Source of the DNA: Glycine soja
Taxonomy: Eukaryota; Streptophyta; Magnoliopsida; Fabales; Fabaceae
Direction: 5' to 3'
Length of the DNA: 64,000 nucleotides
Assembly: GCF_004193775.1 (NCBI RefSeq)
Contig: NC_041020.1
Span: 5,413,657-5,477,656 of the forward strand
Shown: positions 33,190 through 43,280 of the stretch, one piece after another
Layout: each line of letters begins with the position of its first letter
Numbering within the stretch: position 1 is the stretch's first letter
Program-made: the position numbers and the translations under genes
Notes under the pieces: generated by a model
What the model saw: the letters and a program-made list of their open reading frames with translations, nothing else
Told to the model about the DNA's origin: nothing
The model's database searches: none

Positions 33190-35390
33190 ATTATAAAAAC
33201 AAGGCCCTAGATGGCCTACGTGTCAAGCTGTGGTGCAATGCAATTCCCGCCTAAAAATATCAAATCGTGCTACAGTGTGTTTTCAGTAATTAATATATAA
33301 TAAATAAAATAAATAATTACTATTTTTAAGTTTCCAGCGTGCCGCACAATTATCAATGCACTAATTTTGTTCCCAAGGCTTTTGTATTTTCCAACATACG
33401 TTTCATTTTGAATTTTGCTTCTAACCCCTCTCTTTTTCCATTACTTCTCAACTCTCCGTTTCTCATTTTCGTTCCTCTCCATTCCTCTCCATTCTTCTGA
33501 ATCCTCTGTTCCTTTCCATTCTTCTGGGTTCTTTTCTCTCCTATCCTACTGCATTTTCTTTTTTCATTTGGTTAGTTTGGCCAAAAAATCAAAAGGTTGT
33601 TGCTTGGTAAAGCCGTTATTTTCTCTCCCGTGAGGAAAACCCAAAGGCTGAAGCTTTTTTGCTTGGTTTGACAGTTCTTTGCTTGGTTTGACCGAAAAAT
33701 GATTTCTGGGTTCTTTTCTATCTTATCCTTCTACGTGATGTATTTGATTTCTCCTTTGGTTTGTGGTTCTGACAGTCCAAAAAATTGTATTTTTTTTGTG
33801 TTCCTCGGGCTTATTTGACTGGCTGACTATTGTTCTTCCTTTGCAACACAAAAGCTTCAATTTTTTTGTGTCTTCTGCCTTTGTTTTGTGTTATGACTTT
33901 TCGCAGGACAAAAACTTAAATATTTTTGGGTGTTCTGCCTTTGTCTAATGGTACAATATATTTTTTGGTATGTTGATTTTTTTTATTAATCGCTATTGTA
34001 TGCAGAGAAGGTGGAAAAACACACTAAAGTTGCGATTTTTATCTCAAAAACTCCATGAGTACAGGTTTGTAAATACAAAAGTTAAAATTTTTTTGGGTGT
34101 TCTGCCTTTATTTTGTTTTCTGACTTCTCGCTATACAAAAGTTTAAATTTTTTTGTGTTCATGAGCCTTCTCCAACGTGCTTATTATTTCCTATACCCAT
34201 GTTTTTGTGTTTTCGTCCTCTTTTGGTGGTCTAATGGTTCAATATATTTTTTGGCATGTTGATTTTTGTATGAATGTAGAGAAGGTAGAAGAACACACTA
34301 AAGTTGGGATTTTTATCTCAAAAACTCCATGAGTACAGGTTCGTAAACACAAAAGCTTAAATTTTTTTTGGTGTTCTGCCTTTATTTTGTTTTTTGACTT
34401 CTCGCAATACAAAAGTTTAAACTTTTTTGTGTTCCTGAGCCTTCTCCAACGTGCTCATTGTTTCCTATACCCAACTTTTTGTGTTTTCCTCCTTTTTTTG
34501 GTGGTCTAATGATTCAATATATTTTTTGGCATGTTGATTTTTTTTATGAACGCAGAGAATGGTGGAAGAAGACACTAAAGCTGTGATTTTTATCTCAAAA
34601 ACTCCATGAATACAGATTCATTTTCTTACTTTGTCTATCAAAGCTTAAATTTTTGTGTTCCTGAGCCTTCTCCGACGTGCTTCCCCCACCATTGTCGATT
34701 TTTATCTCCAAACTCCATGAATACATGTTTGTTTTCTTGCTTCGTTTTCCCTTCCCGTCTTCTTCTATGTTTTCTTTTTTTATCTCTATTTGCATTTGTA
34801 TGCGATTTTTATTTCGATTTTTTGTTTTTTCACTGCATGTTCATTGTTTCTTCTAAAGCTGCGATTTTTATCTCAGAAAGCTTCGATTTTTATCTCCAAA
34901 CTCCATGTGCACAGGTTCGTTTTCTTGCTTTCTCTATCAAAGCTTAAATTTTTTTGTGTTCCTGAGCCTTCTCTGTCGTGGTTCCCCCGCCATTTTCGTT
35001 TTTTATCTAAAAAAGCTTTGATTTTTGCCTAGATTTATTATATTATACTTCAATTGTTATTATTAATTTATTCATCATCTTTAACTTTTCTATATACTGA
35101 CAGTACTTTTGCTATTTTATTTTTCTGTGTTGGATTGCAGTTGAATTTCTCGGAAACGGACCCCATTCATAGGTATCAGATGAACATAGTTGGATTGTTG
35201 TTGTTCTGCCTTAATGGAACAATATGGAAAAATATGGATCTTTGTGTTGCATTCACTACCTATTTTTATCTTTTTTGTGTTCCATGTTTAAGTTTCTTTC
35301 TTTACGTGTTCATCTATGTATTACTTGTAAAAAATAATGTTTATTACTATGATTAACTTTGAGGTTCACGAGCTATCTTGAATCTTCTCC
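33190..35390 (+). repeat. Tandemly repeated non-coding locus, units of about 280 bp
   Basis: The phrase GTCTAATGGTACAATATAT recurs at 33943, 34229 and 34504 (periods 286 and 275), each followed by AGAGAAGGTGGAA-like text, 'tttttatctcaaaaactcc' and 'ttttgtgttcctgagcc'. Two shorter partial copies follow near 34585-34720 and 34855-35000. A CT-rich segment at 33420-33560 precedes the array. Plus-strand frames of 60-113 codons here are Phe/Leu/Ser-rich and do not keep frame between copies, so no protein is claimed. A Helitron 5' end was considered near 33180. Confidence 0.75.
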
Positions 35391-38236
35391 AATTCTGTTC
35401 TTATGGTAACGTATTAACATGTACAAAATCTCTGTTGTAGATATTCTTGACATTTGTGCTTATACAGGTTGAAAATAAAAATAATTTACTTTTAATGCTT
35501 CCGCATTTTATTTCGTTCAATTTCACACTATTTTATGTCTTCTACGTTTTTGCTGCTTTAATGTCAATCAGCATTTATTATTTCCAATAAATTAATATTT
35601 CCAAAAAAAATAAATAAATGTGCCGCTGCAGTTACGTTTGAAAATCCAATCCCATTTTGAATTCAAATGTGTGACTTTTAGAGTGAAAACCTTACATCTA
35701 ATAACAATAATAAAATAAAAATAATAAAAACAAAAATATTTTTTTGTAATTAATAATAATAATTTATAATAATATATTATTATAATAATAAAAATTATTA
35801 GACTAATTTATAAAAATGATTAACATTTCAATAGCATATGACATCGTCAAAATATTTAATAGAAAAATTACATATAATTTCTTTTATAAGTTATAATATT
35901 AAAAATCTTTAAGTGTATAATAACTCACACTAATAGCGTAAAATAATTTATAGTTAAAAAAATAAGATTATTGTTAACATCAGATTAATGTTTCAAACAA
36001 AAAATCAATAAATAATTAATAAATATACTTTAATGTCAATTATCATCAAAATAAATCAAATTCATCAATGTCAATCAACATTTATTACCAAGAATGAGTA
36101 TGTCTCCTTCTCATTCTACACCTTGGCGCATGTTTCAAATTCATATTTTATTTAATGTATTTTTTCTGCCAATACTTAAACATTATTATTATCCAAATAA
36201 ATTAAATTTTCAGTCATTTCATAATGAATTTTAACACTATTGATAAATATACAACAATATTTTCATAATAAAAGTCTAGCACGGGAAGTGAAAAAGATTA
36301 TCATTATATTTATAATAAATAATAAAAGTCTAGCATGGGAAGTGAAAAAAATTATCATTGTGATACAGTAATTAATAATAATAATTTATATTAATATATT
36401 ATTATTATAATAAAAATGATTAGAATAATATTGTCAATTCATGATTGGAGACAAAAACAAAGCCTTCTAGACCGTGGTTCAACATTTATAATTAATGATA
36501 ATAATTTATAATAGCAATCATATATAATAATTTATTATTATAATAATAAAAATGGGTTATATTATTTTATAATCATTCGATATTAATACGGTTATATTAT
36601 CTCACTTACGAGTACTTGATATGTTTCCAGATTTGTTGAAATTAATTTGAATGAAAAGTTATACTAAAATAAAGTTAATTTAAATACGTTACAGTGTTTG
36701 TTATACCTAGATTTTAGTGGTTATGAAAATAGTGATAAATTTATATCTAAAGATGAACTGTAATCATGCATCCATCTTTTTTGTAAACAAATCTGTTTGA
36801 GTTAGTTAATTTAAATAAGTTTATAGTGTTTGCAGTAAGCGAATTTTAATAATTATAAAAATACAGATAAATTTCCATGTAAAGATGAAGTGTAATCATA
36901 TATCCAACAAATTTTATTTTTTTCCTTTCTAAATTATATGTATCTTTTATAGAAGAGAAAACTTTCCTTTTAAATATTAAACGTTACATATTTTATTGAC
37001 GTTTAATTAATAAACATATTTTATTCATATTTTTGTTAATTTTTATTTCAAATTAATAGGTACTTAACAATCAATTTTAAATATTACAGCATCAATTTAA
37101 ATATATTATTAAAACAACTTCAATTTTGTAGTCACGGTCCAACACTACTAATATCTGATTGTAGTCATGTGCATCCCAGAGGTTCTTTCATGCCCCTTCT
37201 TCTCACATTTTTATTAATGTTGTACGATTTCGGTTACCATTTGTAATGTTCTATGAATGTTAATTGTAGATTAAACGTGAACGAAAGGTTTATGCTCAGT
37301 AATTTTTGTGTGTGTATTGCTTTCTTTAATTTATGATGAAGGGGATTCGATCAAAAAAAGAAGAAAAAAAATGTCGTCAACAATTTGAAGGCACGGTCCA
37401 ACACTACTAATATCTAATTGTAGTCATGTGCATCCTTGATGATCTTTCATGTGCCTTCTTCTCATATTTTTGTTAATGTTGTAAGTTCAATACCTTTGGG
37501 TATCAAACAAATTTTCAATTTCTTTTTATTTTTTACTAAAGAGTTTATGATTTGCTTTGATTAATTATAAACTTATTTTGTTGACTTATATTTTTTTCTC
37601 AAATCTTTTTTCTATCTCTTGATGTTTCATGACTTAGTGAAATACATATTATCCAATTATGTAATGGTTTGATTCACATTTTTTTTATTGTGTATCCTTT
37701 CTTTTATTCTAAACAATATCAAACAATATATAATATTAACATGTTACCTTAAAATCATACTTTATTACCTATATATAACTCAATATCAATTATTCCAACT
37801 TTTCAATACTCAAATAAGAATATGAGTTTATGAGTCCGGGCCGTCGGCACCGGCAAAAGCTAGTGTGAGTTATTGCAATCCCTCATACTATCTTTGATTT
37901 TACCCAAATAAAAAAGTTCAAGTGTGTGGATTAATGAACATGAATTGTTTCAATTTATCCAATGATCTCATATTCAAATCTCACATATGTAATTATATTA
38001 AATAGTCTAGGAAAATTTTTATTACACATAATAATTCTACTCAACTCAAATAAAATTGTTTAATAAATCATAAGTGGTTCAGAACTAATAAAAAAGAAAA
38101 AAAAAAACAAAGGCGTGCGAGATCATATCACACGTGAACCAGTTGACAGTGAAATCGGTAGACTTAATTCCTTGGAGCATCTCCACCTACCCAACTTGTT
38201 AGTCGGACAAATTGGACACATTTACATCATAATAAA
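35391..38236. other. AT-rich intergenic DNA with local duplications
   Basis: Holds a direct duplication of about 86 bp (37137-37222 and 37392-37478), a duplication of about 55 bp around 'aaaagtctagca' (36265 and 36325), and two diverged copies of about 120 bp (36655-36780 and 36795-36915). No gene was recognised. Confidence 0.6.
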
Positions 38237-39263
38237 GTGTTTCTTTCCTTTGTCCAAAGAAGGTTGGTAGTTGTAGTTGGTGCGCAACAGTGCATGCTTG
38301 CAATTCAACTTAGTCTACAGTGTCCTTGTATATTACTCTTTTGTCCTTGCTCACTTGATGCTTTCTACAATCTCTGGGACACCCAGATCTCAATTTTCTT
38401 CAATTTCACTCAGACCAGGTTTGCCTTTAAAACTAGCTTCTTCTTTTGCATTTTGTCGATGCCACAACTTCTGTGTTGGATTGGTGGTACACTGGTATAT
38501 ATGATCATTGATCAATGAGCTTGTTTTGTTTGCTCAGAAACTCTACTTGCATTTTTGTTTCTGTTGTGGTTTTCTGAGAAATCAACATGACTGTAAATGT
38601 TGTTGATGATCTGGGTTTGCATGGTGATTTCTTTCTGGTTAATTTAATACATTTGATGATGTGATTGATTTGTTGGGCAATGGTATTTGCATTCTAATTT
38701 AGTACTTGCTATGATTTGTAAGATTTTACTATATGGTAGTATTAAAATGAAAAATGACACAAAATAGAATTGTAGGTAAGAAGATGATTGTTTGATTGCA
38801 ATTCGCATATTTTGGATCGTTTTATTTTGACATTGTGCTATCTTTAAAGCCGTGATGGTTCTTGCTTGATCTGTGTAAATCTAGATAACTATATATCTGT
38901 TCTGTAAATGTGGTTAATACACCTTCTTTTGGATAAGTGAATACTGACAAGGAACTCCGAGAACCTTATCTTTTAAGGGTAGGGTACTCTTGTGCTTTGG
39001 AAATCTAACCTTCTGAGGGGAAATCTACCTTATCTAGTTATCTTGTTTTGTAGTTGTTGTTAATATACCTTTTTTTTATCTATAAATCTTAGAATTAGAC
39101 TCCTTTTCTCTATAGTGTACTTTCTAGAGGTTCTAGTTGTCCTCATTGATTGTAGTTAATTTGCACCTTTTGTTTCTCTCTAGAAATTAGAAGTTCATGC
39201 TTAAACTTTACCTTGATACTTCTTTCTCGCATGAATTTTCGAACATTGAACAGGAAATTAACC
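38237..39263 (+). promoter_or_regulatory. Probable 5' leader and leader intron of the 6PGDH gene
   Basis: A good acceptor (ACATTGAACAG) ends at 39253, ten bases before the ATG. A plausible donor (CCAG/GTTTGC) lies at 38418-38419, giving a leader intron of about 835 bp whose T-rich, weakly coding text fits an intron. The leader exon would then lie just upstream of 38419. This is inferred from splice-site strings only. Confidence 0.5.
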
Positions 39264-40730
39264 ATGGCTCAACCTGCAAGCCTCACAAGAATAGGCCTTG
39301 CTGGCCTGGCTGTGATGGGCCAAAACCTTGCTCTCAACATTGCTGAGAAAGGCTTTCCCATTTCTGTCTACAACCGGACCGCGTCCAAGGTTGATGAGAC
39401 AGTTGAAAGAGCAAAACAAGAAGGAAACCTTCCTGTGTATGGCTACCATGACCCTAAATTCTTTGTCCAATCCATTCAAAAGCCAAGGGTCATAATAATG
39501 CTTGTCAAGGCTGGTGCACCTGTTGACCAAACCATCAAGACCCTCTCAGCACACTTGGAAAAGGGTGATTGCATCATTGATGGTGGCAATGAGTGGTATG
39601 AGAACACTGAGAGAAGAGAGAAAGCGATGTCCGAATTGGGTCTTCTCTACCTTGGGATGGGAGTTTCAGGTGGTGAAGAAGGTGCAAGACATGGTCCCTC
39701 TTTGATGCCTGGTGGTTCATTCGAGGCCTACAAGTACATAGAAGACATTCTCCTCAAGGTGGCCGCACAAGTCCCTGATAGTGGTCCTTGTGTGACCTAC
39801 ATCGGCAAAGGTGGATCAGGAAATTTTGTGAAAATGATCCACAATGGAATTGAGTATGGTGACATGCAGCTCATTGCTGAGGCCTATGATGTGCTAAAGT
39901 CGGTTGGAAAGTTGTCAAATGAGGAGCTGCAAAGTGCGTTTTCGGAATGGAACAAAGGGGAACTCCTGAGTTTCCTCATCGAGATCACCGCTGACATATT
40001 TGGAATCAAGGATGACAAAGGAGAAGGGCATTTGGTAGATAAGGTTTTGGACAAAACTGGCATGAAGGGAACTGGCAAATGGACCGTGCAACAAGCTGCT
40101 GAGTTATCAATTGCTGCTCCCACAATAGAGGCCTCTTTGGATGCAAGGTTCCTCAGTGGATTGAAAGAGGAGAGAGTTGAAGCTTCAAAGGTGTTTAAGT
40201 CAAGTGGCTTTGATGAAATCTTGAGTGACCAACATGTTGACAAAAAGCAGCTCATTGATGATGTTAGGAAGGCTCTTTATGCTGCCAAGATCTGTAGTTA
40301 TGCACAAGGAATGAATCTGATCAGGGCAAAGAGCATTGAGAAAGGTTGGGACTTGAAGTTGGGGGAACTTGCAAGGATTTGGAAAGGGGGTTGCATCATA
40401 AGAGCAATATTTTTGGACAGAATCAAGAAAGCATACGACAGAAATCCTAACCTTGCAAACCTTCTTGTGGATCCAGAATTTGCAAAGGAAATAGTGGATA
40501 GACAATCTGCATGGAGAAGAGTTGTGTGTCTTGCTATCAACTATGGCACTAGCACACCAGGCATGGCTGCTAGTCTTGCTTATTTTGACACATATAGAAG
40601 GGAACGGGTGCCAGCAAATTTGGTTCAGGCTCAGAGAGACTACTTTGGTGCTCACACATATGAGAGGATTGACATGGAGGGATCCTTCCACACTGAGTGG
40701 TTCAAGCTTGCAAAACAGTCAAGGACTTAG
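39264..40730 (+). CDS. 6-phosphogluconate dehydrogenase, decarboxylating, cytosolic type (PGD2/PGD1-like)
   Basis: Catalyses NADP+-dependent oxidative decarboxylation of 6-phosphogluconate to ribulose 5-phosphate in the oxidative pentose phosphate pathway. The 488 aa protein starts at MAQPASLTRI. The frame is open upstream, but this ATG has good context (AACCATGG) and matches the plant cytosolic start. The N-terminal Rossmann fold has G-L-A-V-M-G-Q-N-L-A (about residues 13-22) and N-R-T (37-39). The substrate region has D-G-G-N-E-W (106-111), the G-V-S-G-G-E-E-G loop (133-140), and the catalytic Lys190 and Glu197 inside F-V-K-M-I-H-N-G-I-E-Y-G. The all-helical C-terminal domain ends with an F-H-T-E-W tail. 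No transit peptide is evident. The coding part has no intron, as in plant PGD genes. It appears fully functional. Confidence 0.97.
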   Translation: MAQPASLTRIGLAGLAVMGQNLALNIAEKGFPISVYNRTASKVDETVERAKQEGNLPVYGYHDPKFFVQSIQKPRVIIMLVKAGAPVDQTIKTLSAHLEKGDCIIDGGNEWYENTERREKAMSELGLLYLGMGVSGGEEGARHGPSLMPGGSFEAYKYIEDILLKVAAQVPDSGPCVTYIGKGGSGNFVKMIHNGIEYGDMQLIAEAYDVLKSVGKLSNEELQSAFSEWNKGELLSFLIEITADIFGIKDDKGEGHLVDKVLDKTGMKGTGKWTVQQAAELSIAAPTIEASLDARFLSGLKEERVEASKVFKSSGFDEILSDQHVDKKQLIDDVRKALYAAKICSYAQGMNLIRAKSIEKGWDLKLGELARIWKGGCIIRAIFLDRIKKAYDRNPNLANLLVDPEFAKEIVDRQSAWRRVVCLAINYGTSTPGMAASLAYFDTYRRERVPANLVQAQRDYFGAHTYERIDMEGSFHTEWFKLAKQSRT

Positions 40731-40765
40731 ATTACTACTATTCAAACTCTTTATGATTAATTTTC

Positions 40766-40771
40766 AATAAA
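40766..40771 (+). promoter_or_regulatory. Poly(A) signal of the 6PGDH gene
   Basis: AATAAA 35 bp after the stop codon, followed by T-rich DNA. This is a suitable but unproven polyadenylation signal. Confidence 0.5.
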
Positions 40772-42050
40772 TGTAATGCTTTCTACTCAGGACTATGCTG
40801 AGTTCAGCTTAAATAATTGCATTGTGGTGAACTTCAATTTCATAATTTGTCCATCTTAATTGGTTGGCTTTTGTTCTATAATCTATTTTGTTGTTTCTTA
40901 GCCGATTCTTCTGATTATTCTGCCTACATCTTAAAATTGTGCCTTTTTAGTTTATACCATTTGACAATAACACACACACTCCTACTATTACTAGCCATAT
41001 CCGTGCAATGCAGATGCAGATTTATTTTTTACATTTGGTTTATAATAATGTTTGAAAAGGAATATTCAACTGCTCATCACTAGCTCAAACATTGGACTTT
41101 GTAACACATCAAGCCCTAAATGATTTTCTTGTGTAATCATTTTTAAATGTTAAATCCTCAATCCGTCCACCATGATAATCTTTTTCTTTTTTTTTTTACC
41201 AGAGGTTAATTCCAATGTTGGCTTTCTAGATGGCTTGAACTAACTGCCATGCTATGACACAACTGTGATTTCGTTTTTGCTAGCTAATAGAACCATTGAC
41301 AAATAGCAATCAAACATGAAGGATGATGAAGATCTTCTAGAGATCATGCGAATTATATTGTTTGTATAATAATATAGAAACAATTATCAAATAATTAGTT
41401 GAATGATGTAACTATCGTATGCATACAAAACAAAATAAATAATTTACATTATTTGTTTAATTAAAATAGTGTAACCAAAAAGATTTTTTTTAGTTTGCTT
41501 AGCTAGCACCGGACTATAATGGTGGACACGGTAAAAACCAACTTTGAACCACAACAATAATTATAATAATAATAAATTAATTGTGCATACTAATCAAGAC
41601 CCACCTTTTGCATTTGACGATCTTTGAATTAAAGTTTGCACATGACTGCAAAAAATAGTGGGGGTAGAAGTTTCAAAATTGCATTAATAGATTACATTAT
41701 GTTAATAGATTCTTTAGATAGTGACCCTTGTTAGCAATAACTCAGGTGTACTAAGTTTCAAAATTAAATTGTTTAATAGATTACATTGTTAATTGCTAGA
41801 CCCCTTAGACAATAGACAGTGACCTTTTGTTAATTAGTAATAATCCATGTCTACTATTTTTTTTGTGTATGTACACAGCAAAGAAATTTGAAACTGGACT
41901 TTATGCAAACTATTGAAAGTACCTCTAACTACTAAGACAATGCTAGTGGGTTAATTCAGGTGTATTACTACAGTACTACTATGCAAACATTTCTCTCTAT
42001 TGAAGCATAGGCTTATCTTACACACTTAACAAGCACATAAAAAATCAAAG
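40772..42050. other. Intergenic DNA between 6PGDH and the UGT relic
   Basis: AT-rich DNA with no convincing frame. A short phrase 'tttcaaaattgcattaatagattaca' at 41671 has a diverged repeat at 41756. Confidence 0.55.
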
Positions 42051-42570
42051 ATGAGTTTCTCAGCAGAGAGAAAGCCACATGCTGTGTTCTCTCCATTTCC
42101 CATACAAGGTCATATCAACCCATTGTTTAAACTAGCAAAGCTACTTCATCTAAGAGGCTTTCACATAACCTTTGTCCACACAGAACACAATCACAAACTC
42201 TTGCTCAAATCAAGGGGTCTCAATGCCCTTGAAGACTTTTTTTGCTTTGAGAGCATCCTAGATGGTGTTCCTCCCAATAATGATGACAATCTTGATGCCA
42301 CTCATCATGTAGTTTCTCTTTGTGAATCAATCAGAGAGAAGTTGCTTCCTCCATTTCTTGACCTTCTTTCTAGACTTAACCATTCTGCCACTGCTTGACT
42401 TGTCCCCCCAGTTACCTGCCTTGTTTCAGATTGTGCCATGACCTTTACTATAGAAGCTGCTGAAGAACTTTCACTTCCTATCCTTCTCTTTCATCCAGCT
42501 AGTGCTAGTACATTATTGTATGGTTTGCACTTTCGTACTCTGTTGGATAAAGGTCTCATACCACTCAAAG
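42051..42570 (+). pseudogene. UGT85-like UDP-glycosyltransferase, first exon only, nonsense mutated
   Basis: Plant family-1 glycosyltransferases move sugar from UDP-sugar to small molecules. The ATG opens a frame with H-A-V-F-S-P-F-P-I-Q-G-H-I-N-P; His21 is the expected catalytic base. T-F-V-H-T-E-H-N-H follows, a UGT85A-type N-terminus. A TGA at 42396-42398 replaces a residue just before L-V-P-P-V-T-C-L-V-S-D-C, after which the same frame stays readable to I-P-L-K at 42570. A GT donor follows, at the intron position usual for UGT85 genes. The second exon with the PSPG sugar-donor motif was not found anywhere in the window. This is therefore a truncated, dead copy. Confidence 0.9.
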
Positions 42571-43280
42571 GTATACATTTTTAAGATCTTTATATCACCA
42601 TAGATTATAGTAAGTACTTGTACATACATGAACAATTTTAGCAAGAGAAACGGGTGTATATCCATTAGGAATGTTCAACAAAAAACTTAATGCATAATTA
42701 AAATAAAAGGCAGTAAGAACTTATAATAATAATTTTAATGTTACCCACAACATATTTATTAGAATAAAAGAATCCTATAATATACAATTCAAATCCTACA
42801 ACTTGGTTACCTATGGATTCGTATCATAAGAAGAATCTTTAATGACTTTAAATCTTACAATTGTGAATAATACAAATCACATGATTCAATGGTTCATTAT
42901 CTTTTTTTTTTTTTTTTTACTTTTCTTTCGCCAACTCATGAAACAAATTAAAAAGTCAAATAAGTCTAAACTTATCCTATTTGATTATTCCACCATGTTA
43001 TGTGTCACTCATTCAATGCATAAAATCTATTTGGCTATTTCTTTACTTAGTTTCTGTTATTATAAAATAGAGGTTTCACAAACTTAGATAAAACTAATTA
43101 AGTTATTTTACATATTTCTAGTTTAAAATTATTACATTGGATACTATATATCTTTTATATGATGTATGTGGAGTTATTTTTCATTATCTTTCAATCTTAA
43201 GTTTCGATACAAATTATAATTTACAATTCAAAAATGAACTTGGTGATTCACATTTGAATCTCAATTTGATAACTTAATCT
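42571..43280. other. Former UGT intron and AT-rich DNA
   Basis: Follows the UGT donor site. AT-rich, with a T17 run near 42903-42919. No second UGT exon. Confidence 0.5.

Noticed and set aside
33181..33260. Possible Helitron 5' end
   Set aside because: The start resembles Helitron 5' ends, but no matching 3' hairpin with CTRR was found downstream, so it is mentioned only as a possibility.
34606..35356. Phe-rich overlapping plus-strand frames
   Set aside because: They are T-rich tandem repeat DNA; the frame is not kept between repeat units.
38237..38518. Plus-strand frame of 93 codons before 6PGDH
   Set aside because: It overlaps the probable leader exon and intron of 6PGDH and has no recognisable domain.
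39884..40691. Minus-strand frames opposite 6PGDH
   Set aside because: They are antisense shadows of a strongly conserved gene.
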